A stretch of 64,000 bases of DNA from Streptococcus suis (GCF_002960625.1 NZ_POJH01000010.1:25032-89031); one strand, 5' to 3'. Counted from the stretch's first letter, positions 38,533 through 47,700 are shown. Notes: generated by a model not told the origin, from the letters alone. Made by a program: numbers and translations.

Positions 38533-38787
38533 ATGTCTAAGAAATTCAACAAAGAATTCTATCGGACCTGGGAATTTTATTTGTCTATTACCTGTATCCT
38601 ACAAGTGATTTCTGCTACTATACATGGACCATTTTGGTTTATCCATTTTCTCAAGCTTGGGATAGGGCTTTATGCCGGCTATATTGCCTTCCTCAAACCT
38701 CGTAGCTGGATTAAAAAAACATGGCAAATTTATCTGACGATTAGTTTTATTGTCGCTTGGACAAGCATTTACTTTTTTGTATTGTGA
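38533..38787 (+). CDS. Small membrane protein, second of three paralogues
   Basis: 84 residues, starting MSKKFNKEFYRTWEFYLSIT, 12 bases after the first paralogue and preceded by AAGGAG. Hydrophobic segments lie at about 17-32, 40-55 and 66-84. It shares FNKEFYR..xFYL with the third copy and a C-terminal WQIYLTISFIVAWTSIYFF, closely similar to WQIYLCIVFLLVGAWIEFF of the third. Unknown function, predicted in the cytoplasmic membrane. Confidence 0.78.
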   Translation: MSKKFNKEFYRTWEFYLSITCILQVISATIHGPFWFIHFLKLGIGLYAGYIAFLKPRSWIKKTWQIYLTISFIVAWTSIYFFVL

Positions 38788-38796
38788 GGATTTTCA

Positions 38797-39048
38797 ATGT
38801 TTAAGGAATTTAATAAAGAATATTATCGAAGTTTGAACTTTTATTTGATGATATTGTTGTTACTAGGTAGCATAGGAGAATGGTTGGACAAGGGACCTAC
38901 CCTCTGGCTTGGGCTCTTGCTTTTTGCTTTCGTCGGTACAGCCCGTAGTGCCTTTTGGTCAAAAGAATGGACCTTGAAGGCAAATTGGCAAATCTATCTC
39001 TGTATCGTTTTTTTGCTGGTCGGGGCTTGGATTGAATTTTTTAGTTAA
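38797..39048 (+). CDS. Small membrane protein, third of three paralogues
   Basis: 83 residues, starting MFKEFNKEYYRSLNFYLMIL, 9 bases after the second copy and preceded by GAGGA. Three predicted membrane stretches with a basic loop (FWSKEWTLKANWQIYL). It shares the start and end motifs with the second copy. The operon ends at a clear terminator at 39055. No database family is recognised; the triplication is the most informative feature. Confidence 0.78.
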   Translation: MFKEFNKEYYRSLNFYLMILLLLGSIGEWLDKGPTLWLGLLLFAFVGTARSAFWSKEWTLKANWQIYLCIVFLLVGAWIEFFS

Positions 39049-39054
39049 TGTTTG

Positions 39055-39077
39055 AGAGCGAGGTCTTCGCTCTTTTT
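39055..39077 (+). terminator. Terminator of the small membrane protein operon
   Basis: AGAGCGA / TCGCTCT stem (39055-39061, 39067-39073) with a 5-base loop and a T run. Confidence 0.85.
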
Positions 39078-39109
39078 CTTATAAATGGACAGAGATTTTC
39101 TGCTAAAGA

Positions 39110-39118
39110 TGGTATAAT
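39110..39118 (+). promoter_or_regulatory. Extended -10 promoter of the methyltransferase gene (leaderless)
   Basis: TGGTATAAT (39110-39118), then exactly six bases (AAAACC) and the ATG at 39125; no Shine-Dalgarno can fit. Same geometry as ligA and murT. Confidence 0.72.
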
Positions 39119-39124
39119 AAAACC

Positions 39125-39874
39125 ATGCAAAAAATTGAGTTATTAGACGGAGAGCGGATTGACCAGCTCTTCTCAACAGATGTTCAGATTATTCAAAATC
39201 GAGAGGTTTTTAGCTACTCCATCGACAGTGTCCTCCTTTCGCGTTTTCCAAAAATGCCTGCTCAGAAGGGACTGATTGTTGACCTTTGTAGTGGAAATGG
39301 AGCGGTGGGCCTCTTTGCCTCCACACGTACCAAGGCGCCTATCATTCAGGTTGAATTGCAGGAACGGCTTGCCGACATGAACCGCCGCTCCATCGCCCTC
39401 AATGGTCTGGAGGAACAAGTCTCGGTCATCAATGACGACTTGGCAAACCTGCCACAGTATGATTTGCGGTCCAAGGTTGATTTGATGCTCTGCAATCCTC
39501 CCTACTTCAAGGTGGACGAGGGTTCAAACCTCAATGAAAGCGAGCATTATCTTCTGGCCAGACACGAAATCGCGACCAACCTAGACAGCATTTGCCAGGT
39601 GGCTCAACAGGTGCTCAAGTCCAATGGTCGCTTGGCCATGGTCCACAGACCCGACCGATTTTTAGATATTTTGGACAAGTTGAGAACCTACAAGCTGGCT
39701 CCCAAACGCATCCAGTTTGTCTATCCCAAGGCCAACAAGGAGGCCAATATGTTGCTGATTGAGGCTATCAAGGACGGCTCGGTAGATGGGCTACACATAC
39801 TGCCACCTCTGGTTGTCCATGAGGAAAATGGCGACTATACTCCGGCTATTCGTGAGATTTATTATGGAAAATAA
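39125..39874 (+). CDS. tRNA1(Val) (adenine(37)-N6)-methyltransferase family protein (YabB/TrmN6-like)
   Basis: 249-residue SAM-dependent methyltransferase. SAM motif I is [12 protein letters not shown] (52-63) and the N6-adenine catalytic motif is NPPYF (124-128), as in TrmN6/YfiC, which methylates A37 of tRNA1Val. The neighbour is a GIY-YIG protein, the same order as Bacillus yabB-yazA, which strengthens the family assignment. The ATG at 39125 follows an extended -10 by six bases. Substrate is inferred from family. Confidence 0.87.
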   Translation: MQKIELLDGERIDQLFSTDVQIIQNREVFSYSIDSVLLSRFPKMPAQKGLIVDLCSGNGAVGLFASTRTKAPIIQVELQERLADMNRRSIALNGLEEQVSVINDDLANLPQYDLRSKVDLMLCNPPYFKVDEGSNLNESEHYLLARHEIATNLDSICQVAQQVLKSNGRLAMVHRPDRFLDILDKLRTYKLAPKRIQFVYPKANKEANMLLIEAIKDGSVDGLHILPPLVVHEENGDYTPAIREIYYGK

Positions 39875-40133
39875 GGCCTACTTGTATGTTTTGGAATGTG
39901 CCGACGGAAGTCTATATACTGGTTATACGACTGATGTGGAGAAGCGGCTTGCTACCCATAATCGTGGGAAAGGGGCCAAATACACCCGCGCACGCTTGCC
40001 TGTCAGCCTAGTCTACCAAGAAGCCTTTGCCAGCAAACAGGAAGCCATGTCTGCCGAGGCTTTATTTAAGAAACGCAGTCGGCAGGGTAAATTAGATTAT
40101 ATTGCAGAATGCAGAAAAAATGTTACAAAATAA
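39864..40133 (+). CDS. GIY-YIG domain protein (YazA/UPF0213)
   Basis: 89-residue single-domain GIY-YIG protein starting [29 protein letters not shown], the two catalytic-strand motifs being YVLEC and SLYTGYT, with Arg in the next helix and Glu in [13 protein letters not shown]. Such stand-alone proteins are structure-selective nucleases or nuclease-like. The start is inside the end of the methyltransferase gene (11-base overlap); a longer in-frame ORF back to 39786 lacks the domain in its extension. Cotranscribed with its neighbours. Confidence 0.9.
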   Translation: MENKAYLYVLECADGSLYTGYTTDVEKRLATHNRGKGAKYTRARLPVSLVYQEAFASKQEAMSAEALFKKRSRQGKLDYIAECRKNVTK

Positions 40134-40491
40134 GAAACAAATCCACCGCCTTCGCATTATTTGGCATATTTTGAGAGTGACTGGTTTTGCCACTTTTCTC
40201 ACTTCCTTTTTCAGTTTTATCTTTCTAGCAGCTAGATTTCTGCTCTGGTTGGAGCCTGACTTTACTAGCTATGGGGATAGTCTTTGGTACAGCTTTGTCA
40301 CAGCGACGACGGTTGGTTATGGAGATTTGCTGGTCACTACTGCTTTTGGACGGATTATCAGCATTATCTTAGCCATTTACGGCATACTCTTTCTAGGAAG
40401 TCTGTCAGGGCTGGTGGTCAGCTACTACACCGAGGTCAGCAAGCATTATTCTTTAGCGGTTGAACATGATAAGCAAAAAACTGGCTCTTAA
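40102..40491 (+). CDS. Small potassium channel-like membrane protein
   Basis: 129-residue ion-channel-domain protein: N-terminal helix about 19-48, pore helix and selectivity filter TATTVGYGD (67-75), and a second helix about 84-108, the two-helix KcsA-like layout (PF07885). A charged C-terminal tail follows, with no RCK domain. The ORF overlaps the GIY-YIG gene by 32 bases; an alternative start at 40120 is possible and neither has a strong ribosome binding site, so coupled translation is likely. Confidence 0.83.
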   Translation: MQNAEKMLQNKKQIHRLRIIWHILRVTGFATFLTSFFSFIFLAARFLLWLEPDFTSYGDSLWYSFVTATTVGYGDLLVTTAFGRIISIILAIYGILFLGSLSGLVVSYYTEVSKHYSLAVEHDKQKTGS

Positions 40492-40505
40492 GAACCAGTT
40501 TTTTT
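40475..40505. terminator. Bidirectional terminator, channel gene / hsdM
   Basis: AAAAAACTGG / CCAGTTTTTT arms with an inner TCTTAAGA palindrome, between convergent genes; overlaps neither coding region beyond the last codons. Confidence 0.9.
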
Positions 40506-40510
40506 GCTAC

Positions 40511-42106
40511 TTATTTCAACTTCTCCAAGAAGGCCGTCAGCTCTGCCTGTGCTTCTGGTGTGCTACCGACTAGCTGACCAAGCATGCTTTCAAGTTGGGC
40601 TGTGGTTGCTGCGATTTCCTTATCGGTCTGGGCCAGCTTGTCCGCAAGCTCTGTTAGTGGAACAACTGGCTCTTCCTCAAAGGTATCGACATAGCGAGGG
40701 ATGTTGAGGTTGTAGTCGTTTTCCACGATCTCCTCAAAGCTGGCTAAGTGGGCAAACTTGTCCACATCTTGCCGGTCTTGATAAGCTTTCAAAATCTTGG
40801 CGATATGGTCATCGGTCATGATATTTTGGTTTTTGCCCTTGTCAAATTCTTTAGATGCATCGATAAAGAGAACATCTTTGCTGGTGCGGTTTTTCTTGAG
40901 AATGATGACTGTGGTTGGAATGGAGGTATTATAAAAGATGTTGGCTGGCAGTCCAATCACGGTGTCAATGGCTCCTTCTTCTAGGAGATGCTGACGAATT
41001 TTCTGCTCTGCATTTCCCCTAAAGAGAACCCCGTGAGGGAGAACAATGGCCATGACGCCTGAATGCTTGAGGTGGTAGAAACCATGAAGAAGGAAGGCGA
41101 AGTCAGCCTTGGACTTGGGTGCCAGAACACCATAGCTGGAGAAACGAGCGTCTTGCAGGAAACCAGCGTCCCCACTCCACTTCTGAGAATAAGGTGGGTT
41201 CATGAGCACCCCGTCAAAATCTGTCGGCTCAGTCGTTGGCCAGTCCGCATCAAGGGTATCCCCGACATGAAGTTTTTGGTTTTCGATGGCAACCCCGTGG
41301 AGCATCATGTTCATGCGGGCCAGGTTGTAGGTCGAGGTGTTAATCTCCTGACCGAAGTAGGAAACGGTCGAAGACTCTTTACTGTAACGTTTGGCGTTAA
41401 GAAGGAGGGAGCCTGACCCCATGGTTGGGTCATAGAGGGTCATGCCCTTTTGATGTTCCCGTCCAAGAAAGACAATCTGGGTCATGAGGTGGGAAACGGC
41501 TTGAGGCGTATAGAACTCCCCTGCTTTCTTACCTGAGTCGCTGGCAAACTGACCAATCAAGTATTCATAGGCATCTCCCAAAACATCTCCATCATGGTTG
41601 CTGAGGTTGAGTTCATGAAGTTCTTTGATCAGGGCTGAAATGACCTGATTCTGCTTTTGTGGTGTTGGTCCCAGCTTTTTAGAGTAGAGGTCGATGTCTT
41701 CAAAAAGGTTTTCAAAAATCTCGTTGGACTGCTCAATGTCACGGAAGCCCTGTGCCAAATCTTCCAACTGGAAGTTGCTGGTGTGGACTTTTGCTACCAA
41801 GGCCGTAAAGGTCAGACCAGGCTCGATAAAGTAACCCAGCTCATCATCAAGGACATCTAGTAAATCTTCCTTAACATCCGGATCCGCAAAATTTTCTTCA
41901 TAGAGCCTTTGAGCCTGTGACAAACTATCAAAGGATTCATCAAGGTTGTCACACACTGCCAAAAGCAACTTATCTGATAGGTATTTATAGAAAATCAAGC
42001 CCAAAAGGTAGGACTTGTATTCGTTAGCGTCCATCTTGCCACGGAGAATATCCGCCGCATTCCAAAGGGACTGGTAAAGAGATTGTGAGTTGTTTGAATT
42101 GTTCAT
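40511..42106 (-). CDS. hsdM: Type I restriction-modification methyltransferase subunit HsdM
   Basis: N6-adenine methyltransferase subunit of a type I restriction-modification system. 531 residues. N-terminal helical domain (LWNAADILRGKMDANEYKSYLLGLIFYKYLS), SAM motif DPTMGSGSLLL (226-236) and catalytic NPPYS (303-307), then the helical tail that contacts HsdS. Last gene of the locus in transcription order but separated from hsdS by a 700-base gap that holds two small RNA genes. The ribosome binding site is weak (GAAAG). An own promoter may lie near 42391-42406 on the minus strand. Confidence 0.96.
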   Translation of the reverse strand: MNNSNNSQSLYQSLWNAADILRGKMDANEYKSYLLGLIFYKYLSDKLLLAVCDNLDESFDSLSQAQRLYEENFADPDVKEDLLDVLDDELGYFIEPGLTFTALVAKVHTSNFQLEDLAQGFRDIEQSNEIFENLFEDIDLYSKKLGPTPQKQNQVISALIKELHELNLSNHDGDVLGDAYEYLIGQFASDSGKKAGEFYTPQAVSHLMTQIVFLGREHQKGMTLYDPTMGSGSLLLNAKRYSKESSTVSYFGQEINTSTYNLARMNMMLHGVAIENQKLHVGDTLDADWPTTEPTDFDGVLMNPPYSQKWSGDAGFLQDARFSSYGVLAPKSKADFAFLLHGFYHLKHSGVMAIVLPHGVLFRGNAEQKIRQHLLEEGAIDTVIGLPANIFYNTSIPTTVIILKKNRTSKDVLFIDASKEFDKGKNQNIMTDDHIAKILKAYQDRQDVDKFAHLASFEEIVENDYNLNIPRYVDTFEEEPVVPLTELADKLAQTDKEIAATTAQLESMLGQLVGSTPEAQAELTAFLEKLK

Positions 42107-42129
42107 GTCTGTGATTCTTTCTAAAGATA

Positions 42130-42138
42130 TGGTATAAT
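42130..42138 (+). promoter_or_regulatory. Extended -10 promoter of the plus-strand short transcript
   Basis: TGGTATAAT (42130-42138), divergent from hsdM and 25 bases from its start codon. Predicted RNA start about 42145. Confidence 0.7.
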
Positions 42139-42193
42139 AGATAAGTAGAGAAATATGACGGTGGTTCCAACTTTCTAACTGGAGGTGGTGCTT

Positions 42194-42292
42194 ATGGAAA
42201 TAAGTCCGAAATCTTACAGAAAGGCTAGCCTATACTTGATGGTAAGTAAACTTACTCATCAAGTAACGACAAATCCTATTCGATTTGTCTAA
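42194..42292 (+). CDS. Short ORF (32 codons), candidate toxin-side peptide
   Basis: ORF beginning MEISPKSYRKASLYLMVS, with GGAGG 8 bases before the ATG and an extended -10 about 55 bases upstream. The leader also contains a 7-codon ORF (ATG at 42155, MTVVPTF). The peptide is basic and only moderately hydrophobic, unlike typical type I toxins, so it may be a decayed toxin or the coding role may be wrong. The message would run toward the opposing small RNA genes at 42410-42726 and contains strong hairpins (CTTGATG..CATCAAG, 42235-42263; GACAAATC..GATTTGTC). Confidence 0.45.
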   Translation: MEISPKSYRKASLYLMVSKLTHQVTTNPIRFV

Positions 42293-42409
42293 GGCTCGCA
42301 CTAGCTCGATTTTTGAAAAATATCGTTTCAAAAATCTCACGTCGGAGGTACCTGCTCAAATTAGCATTAGTTGAACCAGTCTAATCTAATAATTCTTTAT
42401 ATCAAATAA

Positions 42410-42567
42410 AAAACAAAAAATAAAATCGTCAATATTTTGGGACACTGACGATTTTATTTTAATATAAAACAAACATTGTGAACCACCGAAATGGCTCTAC
42501 TAGGAGTTGGATTGCCGTCCAACTCTTTTTCTATGCTTATTTTAACAAAATATCGTCAGTTAATCAA
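42410..42567 (-). ncRNA. Small RNA gene A, promoter and terminator included (hsdS-hsdM gap)
   Basis: Minus strand: TTGATT (42562-42567), 17-base spacer, TAAAAT (42539-42544), predicted start near 42535. The RNA begins with AUAGAAAAAGAGUUGGACGG, forms the stem GAGTTGGA/TCCAACTC, and carries GAGCCA...GGUGGUUC. It ends in a stem of about 15 pairs (42417-42431 with 42446-42460) followed by TTTGTTTTTT. Length about 125 nt. No ORF. It is a diverged duplicate of the RNA at 42608-42726. Antisense pairing with the end of the plus-strand transcript is possible. Confidence 0.62.
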
Positions 42568-42607
42568 GATTTTTACATGATGACTTAGGGGAGTGAAACA
42601 TCTGATG

Positions 42608-42759
42608 AAAACAAAAAATAATCCGTCCCCACTTTCGGCAAGTTGAACGGATTATTTCTGTAAATATGAGCCACCGTCTTAAACGGTTCTACTGAGAGTT
42701 GGATTGCCGTCCAACTCTTTTTCTATGCTCATTCTATCAGAATATCAACCGTTCGTCAA
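42608..42759 (-). ncRNA. Small RNA gene B, promoter and terminator included (hsdS-hsdM gap)
   Basis: Minus strand: TTGACG (42754-42759), 17-base spacer, TAGAAT (42731-42736), predicted start near 42726. The same 5' part as RNA A (AUAGAAAAAGAGUUGGACGG and the GAGTTGGA/TCCAACTC stem), then an ACCGU/ACGGU hairpin and GGUGGCUCA. The terminator is an 11-pair stem (42616-42626 with 42647-42657) followed by TTTTGTTTTC. Length about 115 nt. On the plus strand the 5' stem with TTTTTCT reads as a terminator, so orientation needs RNA data. Confidence 0.62.
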
Positions 42760-42809
42760 GAAATATAATGGGAATTAGGAGGGCGAACCTGTCTCCCAGA
42801 CAGTTTGAA

Positions 42810-43991
42810 TTATGCAAATAATTTACGGAGTAGAGTCTTTTTCATCTCTTTCAAGCTAGTCAGCTTGCCCTCCACCTGAGTAATCTCTTGGTCAAGAGTT
42901 TGGAAGAAAGTGCCGATAGTTTCCTGTTCGGAGAGGGTGGGGAGGGAGATTGTAAAATCTTCAATCACTGGTTTTCTAAGTGAGTCGACAGTCGCTTTAA
43001 CTGTATACTTTAAAGCATGCTTTTTAAAATTCCATCTCATTATTTGTAAAATAAAAAGTGCATTACAATACTTAAAGTCTGAAATCTTATAAACTCTCTG
43101 ATGATAGTCGAATTTCCCTTCTACATAATGAAATATCTCCCCCAATCTTCCTTCACCTGGAATAAGAATCGCTTCACCATCATAAGAATAAGTATTGATT
43201 TTTAAAACTTCTTCGGATCTTATAAAAAATGGATACTCACCATTTTCGACCGCATCTTGCACATCCCTACTGCCTGTTTTTATGTCAGCAACCTCCCCCA
43301 ACTTCACTTCTTTCCAATCGTCTTCAAAGCCTTGGAAGCGGAGGGCTGGTTTGGTCTGTCCCTTGGCTGGAAAGAGGAGTTTGAGATAGGTCTTCTTCTG
43401 CTCCTTGAGCGTGTCCAACTTACGCTGATGAAGGGTGATGTGTTGGTCCAGAGTGGAGAAGAAAGTGCCGATGACTTCTTGTTCATTCTCATTTGGGATT
43501 GAGATTTCAAGTTCCATCATTTTTGTTTTTGAAATATTATACCTAGAAATTCCTTGTGCTAAAAATGATATTTTCCTTCTCATTCCAGATGAACGAAGTA
43601 GATAAGCAAGGTAATACGGATTAACTTTCTTAACTGGTCTAAAGCCAAAACAAAAGCTATTCAAATAAGTATTTTCAGTATTTTCCAGCCATACTGATGA
43701 CATCCCAACTTCTTCAGGAGTTTCGGAAGAAGTTGTAAATAGGACATCTCCATAACGAACAGTATTCTGACTTTCATCAATCTCTACTGCTTCGACCATT
43801 TCTGGTAAACTAATAGGATTTGAAAAAACATTCATATAAGTAACAAATCTTCCGTCACCGTGTCCAAAATCATCCTTAGTTTTTCCAGATAAGCCTGTAT
43901 AAGTATTTCCAATTTCTCCAAGTGGACGCAGTTCCCAAGCGTCAGTGTAGCCTTGAAAACGATAGGCTGGGATATTATTGTTTGTTTTCAT
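42810..43991 (-). CDS. hsdS: Type I restriction-modification specificity subunit HsdS
   Basis: Target-recognition subunit giving the DNA sequence specificity of the type I complex. 393 residues with two target recognition domains (about 15-150 and 215-350), each followed by a conserved helical spacer (IGTFFSTLDQHITLHQRKLDTLKEQKKTYLKLLF; IGTFFQTLDQEITQVEGKLTSLKEMKKTLLRKLF). The two repeats are typical. Only one hsdS is present in the window and no inverted hsdS fragments are seen, so phase variation by recombination is not evident here. AGGAG precedes the ATG. Confidence 0.95.
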   Translation of the reverse strand: MKTNNNIPAYRFQGYTDAWELRPLGEIGNTYTGLSGKTKDDFGHGDGRFVTYMNVFSNPISLPEMVEAVEIDESQNTVRYGDVLFTTSSETPEEVGMSSVWLENTENTYLNSFCFGFRPVKKVNPYYLAYLLRSSGMRRKISFLAQGISRYNISKTKMMELEISIPNENEQEVIGTFFSTLDQHITLHQRKLDTLKEQKKTYLKLLFPAKGQTKPALRFQGFEDDWKEVKLGEVADIKTGSRDVQDAVENGEYPFFIRSEEVLKINTYSYDGEAILIPGEGRLGEIFHYVEGKFDYHQRVYKISDFKYCNALFILQIMRWNFKKHALKYTVKATVDSLRKPVIEDFTISLPTLSEQETIGTFFQTLDQEITQVEGKLTSLKEMKKTLLRKLFA

Positions 43992-44009
43992 TTAATCTCC
44001 TTTTTATGT

Positions 44010-44660
44010 TCAATATGAAGAGCGTGCTTCACCTAGCGAATCATGAATCGCAAATAAATCATTACACACTTTACATAGCAACAAAATCCATTCTTCTAAT
44101 AACTGTGTATCCACACTAATATCTTTTGTCATATACTCATATCTTTTTGAATCTCGATTTACTGGATAACGTGTACTTTGAAAATCAATATTTACATTAT
44201 TTGTAAATTCTACAAAGCGTTCAATCAATTTCAGCCTATCGTTAACCCAACTTTTTTTAGTATCTTTCGAAGTGCTTTTTTGATAGCAGCTTCTAATTTT
44301 TCCAACTAACACTGTCAACTTATGACCTGTTTCGATTTGACTACGGACTATCATCCAATCTTCGCTTGTATATTGGTGAAAACCACTATAAATTGATTTA
44401 AGAGACAATTCCAAGGCAATAAATACATTATGCAAAATACATAATACTTCACAATCACCATCTTCTCCATTATCTTTTATGTGTGATAAATGTAAGATAG
44501 CTGTATCAAAAAATCCATTTGCCATGCTCACAAAGGTCATATCAACACTTGGTCTAGTTACTCTAGCAAGTAATGTATTTGTGACCTCCTTTTCAGAGAA
44601 TGGATTTTCCAGCTTTAAACAAACATCAACCTCTCTACTTAGTCTACGTGCGTATTCCAT
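44010..44660 (-). CDS. HEPN-like protein embedded in the type I RM locus
   Basis: 216-residue mainly helical protein of unknown function between hsdR and hsdS. The ATG at 44660 is chosen because GAGG lies 8 bases upstream; a GTG at 44669 is in frame. The segment HNVFIALELSLKSIYSG and, about 30 residues later, GHKLTVLVGKIRSC resemble the ELxLKxxx ... GHxLxxL pattern of HEPN-fold proteins, many of which are RNases in defence and toxin systems. No clear RxxxxH catalytic motif was found, so it may be non-catalytic. Possible accessory defence or abortive-infection function; inference only. Confidence 0.6.
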   Translation of the reverse strand: MEYARRLSREVDVCLKLENPFSEKEVTNTLLARVTRPSVDMTFVSMANGFFDTAILHLSHIKDNGEDGDCEVLCILHNVFIALELSLKSIYSGFHQYTSEDWMIVRSQIETGHKLTVLVGKIRSCYQKSTSKDTKKSWVNDRLKLIERFVEFTNNVNIDFQSTRYPVNRDSKRYEYMTKDISVDTQLLEEWILLLCKVCNDLFAIHDSLGEARSSY

Positions 44661-44780
44661 AATAATCACCTCATTTTTACTTTCTTAAAGGAAAGTAATT
44701 AATCTGCTCAAGTCGATAACATACTAGATAAACTTGAGATGCATATTTCCATCATTATCATCTCTCAAAATATGCTATAC

Positions 44781-47700
44781 TTACCTCCCCCTCAATGGTA
44801 GGATTTCTTCCGCAATCATATTCATATAGTCCTCTTTGAGGGCTTTTTTGTATTTAAGCTTGTTGAGGGCTTGGTCGCCCTTGTTTTCCTTGTAGCTTGG
44901 ATAATCGTAGGTATCAACAAGGGCTTTTTCTCCGATTTGCTTGTCCTTGCCGACTCGGTAGTTGTCCACGATAAACTGGAGTTCATCTTCGCCAACACAC
45001 CAATCTCGTGCGGTGGATACGACTTGCTCACGGATGGTTAGATCAATCATCTCGTCTAGCTTGTGGGCGATGGATTGGCCCTTGTAATCTTGAGTATTGG
45101 TCTGAGCTTCCTGCCAGATTTTGGAGATGAGTTGGGAGAGTTTGGGATTGGTCTTGTCTAAGTCGGCGATGTAGTTGTCCACCATCTTCTTCTCCTTATC
45201 AGGAATGACTTGATTTTTACTGTCAATCAAGTTCTGGATGAGAGAGATGATATAGTGGTAATTGATTTCATCCGTACGGACAGACTCCAGCTCGTATTCA
45301 ATATCAAAAGGCGTATCTTCTATGCCTTCATCTTCCTTCCGCCGTCTGCGGAGTTCTTCGATGACATTTTGGTATTGTCCAGAAAAATTCTCAATGTCCT
45401 CCAGACTAAGCCCGATTTCCTTGAGAATGTCCTCTTGCTCGTAGTCGGCATAGACCTGTACGGAGGCAAAGAGCTTGTCAAATTCCTGAAAGGCCTTGGC
45501 AAAGCGTTTCAACTCGGCATCACTGCTGGCATCTAGGTCTGGCACCATTTCAGGATTTGGGGCAATGGCCAGCAACTGCTGAACCTTTTCCTTGAACTTG
45601 GCTTTTTCTTCCAACCAAGTCGGAGCCAGCACCGCAAACTCACCACCATTTGAATACAGACTGAGGGCTTCGTCAACCCTTTCCTTGAAACGTTCTGGGG
45701 TCTGGAAGGTGACGATTTGTCCAAACTTCTTGCCCTCGTCAAAGAGACGGTTGGTCCGTGAAAAGGCTTGGATGATGTGCTGGGGTTTCATAGGCTGCCT
45801 GTCCATAAAGATAGTTGACAAGCAAGGAGCATCAAAGCCTGTCAAGAGGCGATCCACCACGATGACCAAGTCCAACTGCTCCTCACGGAAGGCATACTTG
45901 TCTTTTTTCCGAGCCAAGCGTTCGTTTAGGTCAGTATTATAGGAACCAAGGGTCGCCAGTGTGAAATGCGTACCAAACATGGCATTGTAATCCTCCAAGC
46001 TCTTGCTCATGTAGTCTTGGTTGGCAAAAGAAGATTCGTCGTTCTCAGTCACTGAGTATGTGATGGCAACTTTTGGAAAATCAGGCAAGACTTTTTTGAC
46101 TGATTCCGAAATCGTCAGGCTCTTCTGTCCTGCCTTGACTTCTTGTATCAGGTCATAGTAGGCTTGGGCACGGGCGATGGACTTGACAGTCAGTAGGCCC
46201 TCGTAGGTTTTCCCTACACCGTTTTGGAAACCGAGCTTGCGTTTGGATTTATTTAAAATAGCATCCAACACCGTCAGCATGTGCCGTTCATCGTCGTAAA
46301 ACTCGTCTTCGATTTCATCCTCAGCCCAGCCAGGCATGGTGGTCTGGTATTCCACTTGGAAACCAAGAACAGCTCGGTCATGGATGGCTTCTTTGACCGT
46401 GTATTCATGGAGACATGGCCCATACTGTTCTTCTGTCGTCTGGGCTAAATCACCTTTTTGTTCTCGCTTGTTCTCCTTGAAAATAGGAGTACCTGTAAAG
46501 CCATACCAAAGCGAGTTGACAAAGAACTGTTCCAAAATCCGCTGGCGTTCTGGCGTGACAGCCCGGTGGCATTCGTCCACAACAAAGGCTAGATTTAGGT
46601 TCTTAACACGTTGGTGGAATTTCTCATGAAACCCCTCTTCAAATTGACGCAGGAGGGTATTGAGTTTTTGAATAGTGGTGACCACGACACGGCGGTCTTC
46701 TGAAGCCAGATTTTTCAACAAGTGCTGGGTATCGTCCGTCTGGTCAATATCTATCATGTCATTTTCCGCGTAGGATAGAAAGGCAGCGGTGGTCTGCTGG
46801 TCAAGGTCTGTCCTATCTATGACAAAAATGGTCTTCTCAATAGATGGAATTTGCAGGAGATTGCGAGCCACCTTGTAGGATGTCAGGGTCTTACCAGAAC
46901 CAGTCGTGTGCCAGATATAGCCCGACTGGCGTAGACGGCTAGCTTCTCTGATGGCTTCGATGGCATGGATCTGATAGGGACGAAGCAGGATAAGGGCTTT
47001 TTTGTCGTCGTCAATCACACTATATTGCATGACCAATTGGTGAGCCATGGGAATGGAAAGGACCTCTCTGGCAAAGTCAAAGAGATGGGGCTGGGCTTGA
47101 TTGTGCTTATCCACCCACTTGGTCAAGAAGCGGTCGTTGAGTTTGGATTCTTTGGCAGCGGCGATGTAGCGGGTTTCCGTGATATTTGACACCACAAACA
47201 TCTGCAGGCTTGAAAAGATACCCTTAAACTGACCTTCTTGCTCGTATTTGCGTATCTGACGGAAGGCATCCATATAGGGATGGGAACGGCTCTTGAGCTC
47301 GATCTGTATCATGGGAAGGCCATTTATCAAGAGGGTCACATCACCTCGTCTTTGTCTGGCAGCATCACCACCTGTCACAACTTGGTTGACAACCTCATAG
47401 CTGGACTTGCCCCCTGCGACATTGTGCCGCCAGATGACCTCTAGTCGGATGGTTCCCAGACTAGCATCTTCTCGTTGGACTTGGACCTTAGCAATGCCAT
47501 TCTCACCTGCCAGCCACTTGGCAGCTTCGTAGAAATTGACAAAGTTGAGTTGGTTCTTGATTTGGTGCTTTTCTTGGTCTGTCAGAGGATGGTCAGCCAG
47601 GTGGCGGAGGTTATTAGCCTCTAGCTTGGCGAAAAAGTTTGCCCAGAGCAGTTCTTCGGTATTGAGCTCAGGACGGTAGACCCACTGACTCTCTCCGCTG

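Noticed and set aside
42810..43991. Phase-variable hsdS system
   Set aside because: Many S. suis type I loci invert between several hsdS copies, but only one complete hsdS and no silent fragment or recombinase gene was found in the window.
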